Shown here: in pieces, positions 8,379-18,177 of the stretch
How the letters are laid out: each line of letters begins with the position of its first letter
Position numbering within the stretch: position 1 is the stretch's first letter
DNA from: Desulfofundulus thermosubterraneus DSM 16057
GTDB lineage: Bacteria; Bacillota; Desulfotomaculia; Desulfotomaculales; Desulfovirgulaceae
Direction: 5' to 3'
NCBI RefSeq assembly: GCF_900142025.1
Contig: NZ_FQZM01000019.1
Span: 1 to 64,000, forward strand
Length of the DNA stretch: 64,000 nucleotides
Made by a program: the position numbers and the translations under genes
The notes under the pieces: generated by a model
The model's database searches: none
Told to the model about the DNA's origin: nothing
What the model saw: only the letters and a program-made list of their open reading frames with translations

Positions 8379-9053
8379 ATGGGGGACAAGATGGAGCATA
8401 AAGAAAGAGCCGGACCGGTCAATCGCCTGTCTGCATGCGATACAGGCGTAATGGAGACCATCGCCGAACAGTTTACGGGTGTGGTCCTGGTGGGCGGCGG
8501 CAGCAGCCGCATGGGTGCCAACAAGGCGTTGATTCGGTTCGGCGGGGAAAAATTATTGGACCGGGTGGTGGTCCGGATGCAGGAAGCCTTCGCCCGGTTG
8601 ATACTGATCACTAACGATCCGGATAAGTATAATTATCTTGGTCTACCCGTGATTGGAGATATTTATCCCGGGCGAGGACCGTTATCCGGCATTCATGCGG
8701 GTTTGTGCGCAGCCTCAACCCCTTATATATTTGTGGTGGCCTGTGATATGCCCTTTGTCGATCCCAAGCTGGCTCTTTACCTGGCCCGGCAGGCTCCGGG
8801 GTTTGATGTGGTGGTGGTGCGGGACGGCCCATACCTGGAGCCCCTTTTTGCTGTTTACGGCAGGGGTTGCCTTGAGCCAATCGAGTCGATTTTGCGCAGG
8901 GGTTTGCGGGCGAGGGTAGTGGACTTTTTTCCTGCCGTGCGGGTAAAATATATTGAACGTGGGAACTTGTCGGATTTTGCCGGCGTTGATAAAGTGTTTA
9001 TGAATATAAATACCCCGCAGGATTTGGAGCGGGCGTTGCAGTTCCTGGAGTAG
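8379..9053 (+). CDS. mobA: Molybdenum cofactor guanylyltransferase MobA
   Basis: MobA-like nucleotidyltransferase, up to 224 residues. It adds GMP to molybdopterin to form the guanine dinucleotide cofactor. The N-terminal signature VVLVGGGSSRMGANKALIRF is the GTP-binding LxGGxSxRMGxdK motif. GRGPLSGIHAGL and the metal-binding VVACDMPF follow. Three possible starts exist: ATG 8379, ATG 8391 (preceded by GGGGGA) and ATG 8451. The homologous region only begins after residue 30, so 8391 is as likely as 8379. It sits directly behind cobK. Confidence 0.88.
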   Translation: MGDKMEHKERAGPVNRLSACDTGVMETIAEQFTGVVLVGGGSSRMGANKALIRFGGEKLLDRVVVRMQEAFARLILITNDPDKYNYLGLPVIGDIYPGRGPLSGIHAGLCAASTPYIFVVACDMPFVDPKLALYLARQAPGFDVVVVRDGPYLEPLFAVYGRGCLEPIESILRRGLRARVVDFFPAVRVKYIERGNLSDFAGVDKVFMNINTPQDLERALQFLE

Positions 9054-9076
9054 CCTGATTTGTAGAGGAGAACGAA

Positions 9077-9598
9077 ATGTTCAAGCTGCTTTACCCCAAA
9101 CTGTATGTGGCTAACCTTTTCGATATCGACCTGGCTGAACTGCAAAAAAAAGGTATTTGCGCCATTCTTCTAGATTTGGACAACACCATTGTTCCCAGAG
9201 ATCAGGATTATTGTCCCGGTGAGATAATGCAGTGGATAAAGAAGGCCAAAAAACACGGGTTCAAGCTTTGTATTGTATCAAATAATTCTCCGGCGCGGGT
9301 TCAAGCGTTAGCGTCAAGCCTGGACATACCGGCGGTTTACCGGGCGGTTAAGCCCACCAGGCGTCCTTTCATTCAAGCCATGAAACTGCTGGGGGTGACC
9401 CCCGACCAGACTGCCGTCATTGGTGACCAGATTTTTACCGATATGCTGGGCGGCAACCGTTTGGGCCTCTACACCATCCTGGTGGTTCCCCTTCCCGGTC
9501 GTGAATTCTGGGCCACACGGCTCTTCAGCCGCCGGCTGGAAAAATTAATTCTTTGTCGTTTGAATCGAAACAAGCCGGGTGGCACGCTGGCCCGCTAG
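9077..9598 (+). CDS. YqeG-family HAD phosphatase
   Basis: Haloacid-dehalogenase-type phosphatase of 173 residues, subfamily IIIA (YqeG). The nucleophile motif is ILLDLDNTIVP (residues 30-40), motif II IVSNNSP, and motif III/IV region VKPTRRPF with AVIGDQIFTDMLGGNR. The substrate of the family is not firmly known. In many Firmicutes yqeG lies just upstream of aroE, as here. The ribosome site GAGGAG precedes ATG 9077. Confidence 0.88.
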   Translation: MFKLLYPKLYVANLFDIDLAELQKKGICAILLDLDNTIVPRDQDYCPGEIMQWIKKAKKHGFKLCIVSNNSPARVQALASSLDIPAVYRAVKPTRRPFIQAMKLLGVTPDQTAVIGDQIFTDMLGGNRLGLYTILVVPLPGREFWATRLFSRRLEKLILCRLNRNKPGGTLAR

Positions 9599-9676
9599 CT
9601 ACTAAAAAATGGATGTCCGAACGGAGCGAGCACGTGCAAACCCCAGGCTAGTACTATTTCAGGACAGGTGGTCCCC

Positions 9677-10633
9677 GTGAGCGAACTGATTAGCGGTCGT
9701 ACCAGGGTTTGCGGCCTTTTCGGCTTTCCGGTGGAACATTCCTTTTCGCCGGCCATGCACAATGCGGCCTTCAGGCATCTGGGCCTGGATTTTGTTTACG
9801 TGGCCTTCGCCGTGCACCCCCGGGAGCTGGAAAGAGCGGTGGCCGGGATCCGGGCGCTGAACCTGGCCGGGGTCAATGTGACCGTGCCCCATAAAGAAAA
9901 GGTTATACCTTATCTTGATGAGTTGACCGCCGGGGCCCGGCTGGCCGGGGCGGTGAACACCATTGTTCACCGGGACGGGCGCCTGGTGGGACACAATACC
10001 GACGGGGCCGGTTTTGTGCGTTTTCTGACTGATGACGCCGGGTTTAATCCTGCCGGCAAACGGGTACTGTTCCTGGGAGCCGGGGGCGCGGCCAGGGCGG
10101 TGGCCGTCCACCTGGCCCTGGCCGGGGTTGAGCAGGTGCTGGTGGCCAACCGCACCCTTTCCCGGGCGGCAGAACTGGCTGCCCTGATCAATGAAGAGAC
10201 ACCTGCCCGGGCGTGGGCCGTACCCTGGCCGGCGAAAGATGACCGGGTTTTGCCCGAAGGACTCGAGAGGAAGCCGCCGGACGGCCGTGACCCTGAAGAG
10301 GGAAAGTTCACCTTCGTTCCGGATACAAATGACGGCGATATTAAGGAACTGACTGCTTTTGTGGATCTGGTCGTTCAGACAACGCCGCTGGGCATGCACC
10401 CCCGGGAAGATACCTGCTTGGATTTCCCTTTTGACTGCTTGCGGCCGGGTCAGGTGGTGGTGGATCTGGTTTACAACCCGCCGCGCACCCTCTTTATGGA
10501 ACGGGCCGTCCATTCCGGCGCCCGGGTCTATAACGGCCTGGGCATGCTGTTGTACCAGGGGGTACTGGCCTTTGAGCTATGGACCGGGGAGGAGGCTCCG
10601 GTGGAAGTAATGCGCCGGGCGTTGCCTTTTTGA
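9677..10633 (+). CDS. aroE: Shikimate 5-dehydrogenase
   Basis: NADP-dependent shikimate dehydrogenase, about 318 residues. The substrate-binding start VCGLFGFPVEHSFSPAMHNA and NVTVPHKEKV carry the conserved serine and lysine. NTDGAGFVRF and the nucleotide-binding loop FLGAGGAARAVAVHLAL follow. TTPLGMHP and VVDLVYNPPRT close the fold. I choose GTG 9677 because AGGTGG lies five bases upstream; a GTG at 9668 is possible. Between about residues 177 and 210 there is an insert of charged residues compared with short AroE proteins. It is the first gene of an aroE-aroC-aroK-aroB run. Confidence 0.92.
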   Translation: MSELISGRTRVCGLFGFPVEHSFSPAMHNAAFRHLGLDFVYVAFAVHPRELERAVAGIRALNLAGVNVTVPHKEKVIPYLDELTAGARLAGAVNTIVHRDGRLVGHNTDGAGFVRFLTDDAGFNPAGKRVLFLGAGGAARAVAVHLALAGVEQVLVANRTLSRAAELAALINEETPARAWAVPWPAKDDRVLPEGLERKPPDGRDPEEGKFTFVPDTNDGDIKELTAFVDLVVQTTPLGMHPREDTCLDFPFDCLRPGQVVVDLVYNPPRTLFMERAVHSGARVYNGLGMLLYQGVLAFELWTGEEAPVEVMRRALPF

Positions 10634-10718
10634 TCCTGTTCGCGGCACGTAAGAGCGCCCACCACCCCGGGTGGATGACCTGCAGAAGAGTTTGTTGAAA
10701 TAAGGGGGAACGATCCGT

Positions 10719-12068
10719 ATGTTGCGTTATTTAACTGCCGGAGAATCACATGGCCCTGCTTTAACGGCCATCATTGAAGGGTTACCCGCCGGGCTGGCCC
10801 TTCCGGAAGATTATGTAAACCGGCAACTTGCCCGCCGGCAGGGCGGCTACGGCCGGGGCGGCCGCATGCGGATCGAGCAGGACCAGGTGCGTTTTCTGGC
10901 TGGGGTAAGAGGCGGTTTCACCCTGGGCAGCCCCGTAGCCCTGCATATCGAAAACCGGGACTGGGCCAGCTGGCAGGAGATTATGGATCCCGGCGCTGCT
11001 GCCCGGCTCGACCAGCGGGTGGTGACCAGACCCAGGCCGGGCCACGCCGACCTGGCCGGAGCTTTAAAATACGGTCACCGGGATATCCGCAACGTGCTGG
11101 AACGGGCCAGCGCCCGGGAGACGGCCGCCCGGGTGGCCGCCGGCAGTGTGGCCCGCCGTCTTCTGGAGGAACTGGGTATAGAGATCATCGGTCATGTGGT
11201 GCGCATCGGGCCGGTGGCGGTACCGGAACCGGGCAGGGATGAGGACATCTTGAGCGCCTGCCTGGCTGAAGCCGGCGGGATGGCGGAACAGGGAGCTGTT
11301 ACCATGCCGACGGGGGTGGAAACTGCTGCCGGGGAAGGCGGGGGAATGTGTTCCGGAGATGTCTCTACCGGTGCCGGCACCAGCGGAGAACGCGAAATGC
11401 CGCCTCCCGGTAAATTTCCGGATCTGTTCCATCTGAGGGAACTCCTGGATGCTTCCCCCGTTTACTGCCTCCACCGGGAGACGGCAGAGGCGATGATGCG
11501 TGAAATCGACCGGGCTCGGGAAGCCGGGGACTCCCTGGGGGGTGTCTTTGAGATCCGGGTTTACGGCCTGCCTCCCGGCCTTGGCAGCTATGTCCACTGG
11601 GACCGCCGCCTGGACGGGCGCCTGGCCGGCGCGCTGATGAGCATTCAGGCCATCAAAGGGGTCGAGATCGGGCTGGGCTTTGCCGGTGCCGCCCTGCCCG
11701 GTTCGCAGGTGCACGATGAGATATTTTACAGCCGGGAGAGGGGCTTTTACCGCCGCACCAACCGGGCCGGCGGCCTGGAGGGGGGCGTGACCAATGGTGA
11801 GCCGCTGATCGTGCGGGCGGCTATGAAACCCATCCCCACCCTGTACAAACCTTTACGCAGCGTGGATCTGATTTCAAAGGAACCCTTTGCTGCTTCGGTG
11901 GAGCGTTCCGATGTCTGTGCCGTACCGGCCGCCTGTGTGGTGGGCGAGGCGGTGGTGGCCTGGGAACTGGCGGCGGCCTGCGTGGAGAAATTCGGCGGCG
12001 ACACCCTGCAGGAAATGAAAGCAAATTATCAGCAATACCTTGATTATCTCAAGACCAGGATATGGTGA
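10719..12068 (+). CDS. aroC: Chorismate synthase
   Basis: Chorismate synthase, 449 residues, catalysing the last step of the shikimate pathway with reduced FMN. The family start [21 protein letters not shown], the [12 protein letters not shown] motif, [21 protein letters not shown]-like region and the C-terminal [17 protein letters not shown] are all present. It is about 60 residues longer than usual. The extra material includes a glycine-rich insert around residues 190-225 ([14 protein letters not shown] and neighbours) with low complexity. The ribosome site AAGGGGG precedes ATG 10719. A short gap of 37 bp separates it from aroK. Confidence 0.95.
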   Translation: MLRYLTAGESHGPALTAIIEGLPAGLALPEDYVNRQLARRQGGYGRGGRMRIEQDQVRFLAGVRGGFTLGSPVALHIENRDWASWQEIMDPGAAARLDQRVVTRPRPGHADLAGALKYGHRDIRNVLERASARETAARVAAGSVARRLLEELGIEIIGHVVRIGPVAVPEPGRDEDILSACLAEAGGMAEQGAVTMPTGVETAAGEGGGMCSGDVSTGAGTSGEREMPPPGKFPDLFHLRELLDASPVYCLHRETAEAMMREIDRAREAGDSLGGVFEIRVYGLPPGLGSYVHWDRRLDGRLAGALMSIQAIKGVEIGLGFAGAALPGSQVHDEIFYSRERGFYRRTNRAGGLEGGVTNGEPLIVRAAMKPIPTLYKPLRSVDLISKEPFAASVERSDVCAVPAACVVGEAVVAWELAAACVEKFGGDTLQEMKANYQQYLDYLKTRIW

Positions 12069-12105
12069 TTCCTCGGCAGGACGGGAGTGTGGCGGAGGAG
12101 AGGAA

Positions 12106-12624
12106 ATGAAAAATATTGTCCTGATCGGTTTTATGGGGACGGGGAAAAGTGCCGTCGGCCGGCGCCTGGCCGCCCATTTGGGGCGGGAATTTGTGGATAC
12201 CGACGAGGAGATAGAGCGGGTCACCGGCAAAACCATTCCCCAGATTTTTGCCCGGGACGGGGAGATCCGCTTCCGTTCGGAGGAGGCCCTGGTGGTGAAG
12301 AAGGTAGCCGCCAGGGACAACCTGGTGGTGGCCACCGGGGGCGGGGTGGTGCTGAACCCCGAAAATGTGCGGGCACTACAGCAAAACGGCGTGCTTATCG
12401 GGCTGGTGGCTGAACCCGGGGTAATTTACCAGCGGGTGAAGCGCAAGCGAAACCGGCCCCTGTTAAACGGTCCGGGAGACATGCTGGCCCGGATCAAAGA
12501 ATTGCTGGCCGCCCGGGCAGACGCCTACGCGGTGGCGGAATTCACCGTGGATACCGGCCGGCACACCATCGACGAGGCGGTGGAGATGATTATTGCTTAT
12601 CTGAAGGAACGCGGAATTGTTTGA
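12106..12624 (+). CDS. aroK: Shikimate kinase
   Basis: Shikimate kinase of 172 residues. The Walker A motif is GFMGTGKSAVGRRL (residues 8-21). The shikimate-binding FVDTDEEIE and the ATGGGVVLNPENV segment follow, and the lid region carries KRKRNRPLL. It phosphorylates shikimate at the 3-hydroxyl. GGAGGAGAGG lies before ATG 12106; the frame is open further upstream but overlaps aroC and lacks homology there. It is followed after 76 bp by aroB. Confidence 0.94.
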   Translation: MKNIVLIGFMGTGKSAVGRRLAAHLGREFVDTDEEIERVTGKTIPQIFARDGEIRFRSEEALVVKKVAARDNLVVATGGGVVLNPENVRALQQNGVLIGLVAEPGVIYQRVKRKRNRPLLNGPGDMLARIKELLAARADAYAVAEFTVDTGRHTIDEAVEMIIAYLKERGIV

Positions 12625-12700
12625 AACCAGGCAAAACCTGGAAGAACATAAAGGGATACCATACTTTAAATTTTGTGTGAGAAAAGAAAGGACGTCATCC

Positions 12701-13789
12701 ATGCAGGAAGTTTACATAAATCTTGGCATCCGCAGTTACTCCATTTACGTTGACACCGGCCTGCTGCCCCGGCTGGGGGAGTACCTGAAAGTTTTTAAAT
12801 TAACTCCCCGGGTGCTCCTCATTACCAACCCCGTGGTGGGCTCCCTTTACGGCGCGGTGGCCGAAACCGCCCTTATGAATGCCGGTTTTGAGGTGATCCG
12901 GGCGGAGATACCCGACGGGGAGGAATACAAGAACCTGGCCACGGCCGAAAAACTCTACGACCTGGCCTACACCCGCGAACTGGACCGGCGGAGCCCCGTG
13001 GTGGCCCTGGGGGGCGGGGTGGTGGGGGACCTGGCCGGTTTTGTGGCCGCTACCTATTTAAGAGGCGTGCCTTTCATCCAGGTGCCTACCACCCTCCTGG
13101 CCCAGGTGGACTCCAGCGTGGGGGGCAAGGTGGCCGTCAACCACCCCCGGGGCAAGAACATCATCGGCGCCTTCTACCAGCCCCGGCTGGTCCTGGCCGA
13201 CCTGGATGTGCTGAAGACCCTGGATCTGCGGGAGGTACGGGCCGGGCTGGCCGAAGTGATCAAATACGGTGTCATTGCCGATCGGGCCTTCTTTGTCTGG
13301 CTGGAGGAGAACCTGGAGCGCCTGCTGGCTCTGGAGGCGGAACCCCTGGCCCATGCCGTGGCCGCCTCCTGCCGCATTAAGGCGCGGGTGGTGCAGGAGG
13401 ACGAAACCGAACAGGGGCGCCGGGCCATCCTCAACTTCGGTCACACCCTGGGCCACGCCCTGGAGGCCCTCACCGGCTACACCGCATACCGCCACGGGGA
13501 GGCGGTGGCCATGGGGATGGCGGCGGCGGCCCGGCTGGCGGTGGCCCTGGGGATGTTTCCGGAAGGAGACGCCGTGCGGGTAATCAACCTTATCCGGCGG
13601 GCCGGGCTGCCGGTAGAAATACCGCCGGAATTATCCACCGGCGACCTGGTGGCCTCCATGCGCCGGGACAAAAAAGTGCTGGCCGGGCGGCTTACCTTCG
13701 TCCTGCCGGTGGAAATAGGCCGGGTGGAGATCGTCCGGGACGTGCCGGAAGAAGCGGTGGGGCGGGTTTTGCGTTTATGCTATAATTAA
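12701..13789 (+). CDS. aroB: 3-dehydroquinate synthase
   Basis: 3-dehydroquinate synthase, 362 residues, an NAD- and metal-dependent enzyme of the shikimate pathway. Recognised motifs are IPDGEEYKNL, VALGGGVVGDLAGFVAATYLRG, PTTLLAQVDSSVGGKVAVNHP and the metal-ligand histidine region NFGHTLGHALEAL. The ATG at 12701 follows AAAGGACG. The frame is open further upstream without family similarity. With aroE, aroC, aroK and the distant aroQ, four further shikimate steps are encoded in the window. Confidence 0.95.
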   Translation: MQEVYINLGIRSYSIYVDTGLLPRLGEYLKVFKLTPRVLLITNPVVGSLYGAVAETALMNAGFEVIRAEIPDGEEYKNLATAEKLYDLAYTRELDRRSPVVALGGGVVGDLAGFVAATYLRGVPFIQVPTTLLAQVDSSVGGKVAVNHPRGKNIIGAFYQPRLVLADLDVLKTLDLREVRAGLAEVIKYGVIADRAFFVWLEENLERLLALEAEPLAHAVAASCRIKARVVQEDETEQGRRAILNFGHTLGHALEALTGYTAYRHGEAVAMGMAAAARLAVALGMFPEGDAVRVINLIRRAGLPVEIPPELSTGDLVASMRRDKKVLAGRLTFVLPVEIGRVEIVRDVPEEAVGRVLRLCYN

Positions 13790-13821
13790 CCAGAGCAGGG
13801 TTATCAGAGAGGTGCTGGTGA

Positions 13822-14400
13822 ATGAGCGCGGCCTTTTCCCGGGTTCAAATTCCTCCCAAAGAAGTCTACACCTGTGCCGACTATGCTGCTCTCCCCGAGG
13901 GAGCCCCTTATCAGCTCATTGGAGGGAAGCTGGTAATGACCCCTTCGCTATCCACCCGTCACCAGGCCATTTTGCGGCGCCTGGGTGTAAAAATGGCTAA
14001 TTTTGTTGATGAAAAAGGAGTGGGGGCGGTTTACTTTGCCCCCGTGGATGTTTACCTGCAGGAAACGGCAGTATATCAACCAGATATTGCTTTTGTTTCC
14101 AGAGATAGGTTTGCTATCATTGAAGCAGAAAAGATTAATGGTGCGCCTGATCTCGTGGTGGAGATTTTGTCTCCCTCCACAGCTTACTACGATCTGCGGG
14201 AAAAGTTTAAGATTTATGCTCGCTGTGGCGTGAAAGAGTACTGGATAGTAGATCCCATAGAGAAAAGCATTGAGCTTTACACCGGAAAGGAAGGTAAGTT
14301 CATTCAAGTTGCCAGGGCTGAGGAAACGGGAAGGGTTGAATCTGGTGTTTTAGGGGGCTTTTCTATAGAATTGGAAGAAATTTTTGTAGACGCCCCTTAA
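13822..14400 (+). CDS. Uma2-family PD-(D/E)XK nuclease-like protein
   Basis: DUF820/Uma2 protein of 192 residues. The fold marks are YQLIGGKLVMTP near the N-terminus, then PDIAFVSRDR, APDLVVEILSPSTAYYDLREK with the DxxxExxS catalytic-type residues, and the GVKEYWIVDP motif. Function is not established; the family has a restriction-endonuclease-like fold and is abundant in cyanobacteria and some clostridia. It lies 32 bp after aroB and before pilD. It is not closely similar to the other two Uma2 proteins in the window. Confidence 0.85.
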   Translation: MSAAFSRVQIPPKEVYTCADYAALPEGAPYQLIGGKLVMTPSLSTRHQAILRRLGVKMANFVDEKGVGAVYFAPVDVYLQETAVYQPDIAFVSRDRFAIIEAEKINGAPDLVVEILSPSTAYYDLREKFKIYARCGVKEYWIVDPIEKSIELYTGKEGKFIQVARAEETGRVESGVLGGFSIELEEIFVDAP

Positions 14401-14536
14401 AATTTTAAGGAGTTCCCTATGGGAACGTTCGTTCTCTCTGTTAATCATGAAAATCGATCAAGCAAGTTCAATCTGGAATTCGCCTAAAGCGGATTCCGAC
14501 TATCCCGACGACTATTTTTGAAGGAGAGATTGTCAC

Positions 14537-15298
14537 TTGCCGCTGGCCTGGTTCTGGTTCTTTTCTTTCCTCTTCGGCCTTTGTATCGGCAGCTTTTTAA
14601 ACGTATGCATTTACCGTCTGCCCCGGGGGATGTCCCTGCTGGCGCCTCCCTCCCACTGCCCGGCCTGCGGCGCACGCCTGGGACCTCTGGATTTAATTCC
14701 CGTGGTGAGCTATCTTTTCCTGCGGGGCCGGTGCCGTCGTTGCAGCGGGGCGATTTCCCCCCGCTACCCCCTGGTGGAGCTTTTGACCGGGGCCGGTTTC
14801 CTGCTGATTGCCCGGGAACACGGCCTGCACGTTCATACTGCCGGCCTGCTGGTCCTGTTTTCCGTCCTCGTGGCGGCCAGCTTCATTGACCTCGACCACC
14901 GCATCATCCCCGACCGGCTCACCCTGTTTGCCCTGGCCGCCGGCATACCTCTGGCCGCCCTCCAGGGTGCGGAGGCTCTCAAAGACGGCTTCTGGGGCTC
15001 TGTGCTGGGGGGCGGAATATTATTGATCGTGGCCCTTTTTTCGCGGGGCGGCATGGGCGGTGGGGACGTAAAGCTGGCCTTTGCCATCGGATGGTACCTG
15101 GGCTGGCAGGAGACCCTGGTGGCCCTGTTCCTGGCGTTTGTGCTGGGTGCATTTGTGGGGGTTTTATGGGCGCTCAGAACGGGGAGGACCCTTAAAACGG
15201 CCATTCCCTTCGGCCCGTTTCTTTCATCAGGGGCCATGCTGGCCGTTTTGACAGGGGATAAGCTTATTTCCTGGTATCTGAACCTGTGGGGTGGTTGA
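14537..15298 (+). CDS. pilD: Prepilin peptidase/methyltransferase PilD
   Basis: Type IV prepilin leader peptidase and N-methyltransferase, 253 residues, a polytopic membrane aspartic protease. The N-terminal domain shows GSFLNVCIYRLPRG and two CxxC pairs (CPACGARLG and CRRCSG) that bind zinc in the methylase part. The protease aspartates lie in DLDHRIIPD and GGGDVKL. It processes the many prepilins encoded downstream at the glycine before FTLVE. The start is a TTG with AAGGAGA upstream. It is the first gene of the pilus locus and nearly abuts pilB. Confidence 0.93.
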   Translation: MPLAWFWFFSFLFGLCIGSFLNVCIYRLPRGMSLLAPPSHCPACGARLGPLDLIPVVSYLFLRGRCRRCSGAISPRYPLVELLTGAGFLLIAREHGLHVHTAGLLVLFSVLVAASFIDLDHRIIPDRLTLFALAAGIPLAALQGAEALKDGFWGSVLGGGILLIVALFSRGGMGGGDVKLAFAIGWYLGWQETLVALFLAFVLGAFVGVLWALRTGRTLKTAIPFGPFLSSGAMLAVLTGDKLISWYLNLWGG

Positions 15299-15300
15299 AA

Positions 15301-16998
15301 ATGGCCGCTGTTTACACCAGAAAGCGCCTGGGGGACCTCCTTTTGCAGACCGGGTTGATTACCCGGGAGCAGTTGAACCAGGCGCTCGAGGTGCAAAAGC
15401 AGACCGGGGAGCGCCTGGGCCGGGTTCTCATCAACCTGGGTCTGGTCACGGAGCAGGACATCCTGAACACCCTGGAAATGCAGCTGGGCATTCCCCAGAT
15501 TACCCTGATGGACAAAGTCGACCCCGTGCTGATCAAATCTCTCCCCGAGGCCGTCCTGCGCCGGCATAAGGTGGTGCCTGTGAAAAAAGAGGGACGGCGG
15601 CTGATCGTAGCCATGTCCGACCCCCTGAACCTGGTTGCCCTGGACGACATCCGCCTGGCCAGCGGGCTGGAAGTGGAACCGGTGCTGGCCCGGGAAGAGG
15701 AAATCGACGCCGTCCTCCAGAAGGTATTCGGCCTTACCTTTGTGGAGCAGGCCTTCGGCCAGCCGGCCGCCCCGGAGGAGCGGGAAATCCAGACTCTCAC
15801 CCTGGCGGCGGGGGATGAGGTGCCCCCGGAGGAAGCACCGGTGGTGCGCCTGGTCAACACTATCATTGCCCAGGCGGTGGCGGAAAAGGCCAGCGACATT
15901 CATATTGAACCACAGGAGGACCGGGTGCTGGTGCGTTACCGGGTGGATGGGTTGTTGAGGGAAGCCCTTACTCTACCCCGGCATATCCGCTCCAACCTTA
16001 CTACCAGGATCAAAATCCTGGCCGGCCTGGACATTGCCGAAAAGCGCCTCCCCCAGGACGGCCGGTTTCAGGTTAAGTACGGAGAACAGGAAATAGATGT
16101 GAGGGTATCCACCCTGCCTACGGTCCACGGGGAAAAGGTGGTCCTGCGTTTGCTGCTTAAGAGCGGGCGAATACTGCCCATTGACCGGTTGGGATTCCAC
16201 CGCTACAACCTGGATCGTTTTACAGAGGTAATCCATCGCACTTCCGGCATGATCCTGGTCACCGGGCCCACCGGCAGCGGCAAGACCACCACCCTGTACG
16301 CGGTACTGGCCCAGTTGAATTCCCCGGAGCGCAATATTGTGACCATAGAGGACCCGGTGGAGTACCTCCTGCGGGGGATCAACCAGACCCAGATCAACGT
16401 GAAAGCCGGGCTTACCTTTGCCGCCGGCCTGCGCTCCATCCTCCGCCAGGACCCGGACATCATCATGGTGGGCGAAATAAGGGACGGGGAGACGGCCCAG
16501 ATCGCGGTGAGGGCGGCCACCACCGGCCACCTGGTGCTCAGCAGCCTGCACACCAACGACGCCGCGGGTGCCCTGACCCGCCTCATCGATATGGGGGTGG
16601 AGCCCTTCCTGGTGGCCTCCTCGGTGGTGGGCGTGGTTTCCCAGCGCCTGGTGCGCCTGCTCTGCCCCCGCTGCAGGGAGCCCTACCAGCTCCCGGAAGA
16701 CGCGCCGGAGAGGATTTTCATGGGCCTGCCGCCCGGTGAGCCGGTGGCCCTTTACCGGGCCGCCGGCTGCCACCACTGCAACCACACCGGTTACCGGGGG
16801 CGGACGAGCATCCAGGAGGTGCTGCCCGTGACCCGGGCCATCAGGGAGCTGGTAAATAAAAAAGCTTCTGCCGATGTGATCAAAGAAAAGGCGGTGGCCG
16901 AGGGAATGGTCACCTTGAAAGAAGATGGAATAGACAAGGCCCGGCAGGGGATAACCTCCATAGCGGAAGTGATGCGCGTGGCCTATAACGAGTGGTGA
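15301..16998 (+). CDS. pilB: Type IV pilus assembly ATPase PilB
   Basis: Hexameric secretion ATPase that drives pilus extension, 565 residues. The N-terminal GspE domain reads RLGDLLLQTGLITREQL. The ATPase domain has SDIHIEPQ, Walker A GPTGSGKTTTL (near residue 322), the Asp box IVTIEDPVEYLL, Walker B QDPDIIMVGEIRD and the His box. The zinc-binding CPRCREPY and CHHCNHTGYRG cysteines near the C-terminus are typical of PilB rather than PilT. ATG 15301 follows a GGGGTGG site three bases after the pilD stop. Confidence 0.95.
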   Translation: MAAVYTRKRLGDLLLQTGLITREQLNQALEVQKQTGERLGRVLINLGLVTEQDILNTLEMQLGIPQITLMDKVDPVLIKSLPEAVLRRHKVVPVKKEGRRLIVAMSDPLNLVALDDIRLASGLEVEPVLAREEEIDAVLQKVFGLTFVEQAFGQPAAPEEREIQTLTLAAGDEVPPEEAPVVRLVNTIIAQAVAEKASDIHIEPQEDRVLVRYRVDGLLREALTLPRHIRSNLTTRIKILAGLDIAEKRLPQDGRFQVKYGEQEIDVRVSTLPTVHGEKVVLRLLLKSGRILPIDRLGFHRYNLDRFTEVIHRTSGMILVTGPTGSGKTTTLYAVLAQLNSPERNIVTIEDPVEYLLRGINQTQINVKAGLTFAAGLRSILRQDPDIIMVGEIRDGETAQIAVRAATTGHLVLSSLHTNDAAGALTRLIDMGVEPFLVASSVVGVVSQRLVRLLCPRCREPYQLPEDAPERIFMGLPPGEPVALYRAAGCHHCNHTGYRGRTSIQEVLPVTRAIRELVNKKASADVIKEKAVAEGMVTLKEDGIDKARQGITSIAEVMRVAYNEW

Positions 16999-17023
16999 CG
17001 GAAAAGGAAGGTGTTGTGGTGGA

Positions 17024-18109
17024 ATGCATGCCGATGAACTTTTAAAGCTGGCCTTCGAGCTGAAAGCTTCCGATGTCCACCTCACTGTCGGCCGCCCGCC
17101 CGTCTTCCGGGTTCACGGAAAACTTTTTGCCGCCGACGAGCTGGGCGCCCGGGCCGTGCCGGGGGTGGAGGATCTGCCCGTCCTCACCGCCGGGGATACC
17201 GAGGCCCTGGCCCGCCAGCTGATCCCCGGGGACCGTTTCCAGCAGTTCATGCAGGTGGGCGAGAGCGACCTGTCTTACGCCATCCCGGGAGTGGGCCGCT
17301 TCCGCGTGAACGCCTTCAAGCAACGCGGCACGGTGGCCCTGGCCATCCGCCTCATCCCGGAGCGCATCCCCACCTTCGATGAACTGGGCCTGCCCGAGGT
17401 GGTGGCCCACCTGGCCAGGCGGCCCCGGGGCCTGGTGCTGGTTACCGGGCCCACGGGCAGCGGCAAGTCCACCACCCTGGCGGCCATGATCGACCTCATC
17501 AACAGCGAGAGCCGCCTGCACATCATCACCCTGGAAGACCCCATCGAGTACGTCCACCGGCACAAGAAGAGCCTGGTCAACCAGCGGGAAATCGGCCGGG
17601 ACTCCCTTTCTTTTGCTGCCGCCCTGCGCGCGGCCCTGCGGGAAGACCCCGACGTCATCCTGGTGGGAGAGATGCGGGACCTGGAGACCATTGCCACGGC
17701 CATCACCGCCGCCGAAACCGGTCACCTGGTGCTGGCCACCCTGCACACCACCAGCGCGGCCCAGACCATTGACCGCATTATCGACGTTTTCCCGCCCCAC
17801 CAGCAGCAGCAGGTCCGGCTGCAGCTGGCCGGCGCCCTGGAAGGAGTGATTGCCCAGCAGTTGCTGCCCCGCAGGGACCGCCCCGGCCGGGTGGCGGCAC
17901 TGGAAATCCTGGTGGCCACGCCGGCCATCCGCAACCTCATCCGGGAGGGGAAGACCCACCAGATTGTCTCCCAATTGCAAACCGGGGCCAGGTACGGCAT
18001 GCAGACCCTGGATATGGCTTTAAGAAACCTCGTCCGTGCAGGGGTGATCGGCAGGGAGGAGGCCTTAGGCCGGGCGGCTGATGCCGAAAATTTGTTAAAA
18101 ATGATTTAA
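17024..18109 (+). CDS. pilT: Type IV pilus retraction ATPase PilT
   Basis: PilT-family ATPase, 361 residues, that depolymerises pili and powers twitching. Marks are ASDVHLTVGRPPVFRVHG at the N-terminus, Walker A GPTGSGKSTTLAAMID (near residue 142), ITLEDPIEYVH, Walker B EDPDVILVGEMRD and the C-terminal IRNLIREGKTHQI with the AIRNLIRE retraction motif. It lacks the zinc cysteines of PilB. It lies 25 bp after pilB, and a riboswitch and terminator follow before pilC. Confidence 0.94.
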   Translation: MHADELLKLAFELKASDVHLTVGRPPVFRVHGKLFAADELGARAVPGVEDLPVLTAGDTEALARQLIPGDRFQQFMQVGESDLSYAIPGVGRFRVNAFKQRGTVALAIRLIPERIPTFDELGLPEVVAHLARRPRGLVLVTGPTGSGKSTTLAAMIDLINSESRLHIITLEDPIEYVHRHKKSLVNQREIGRDSLSFAAALRAALREDPDVILVGEMRDLETIATAITAAETGHLVLATLHTTSAAQTIDRIIDVFPPHQQQQVRLQLAGALEGVIAQQLLPRRDRPGRVAALEILVATPAIRNLIREGKTHQIVSQLQTGARYGMQTLDMALRNLVRAGVIGREEALGRAADAENLLKMI

Positions 18110-18177
18110 AACAACCAGCTGGTTATTGACTGGCAGGACGGCTCCAGTTAAGATAATCTTAGGAAGAGTGCGGCAAA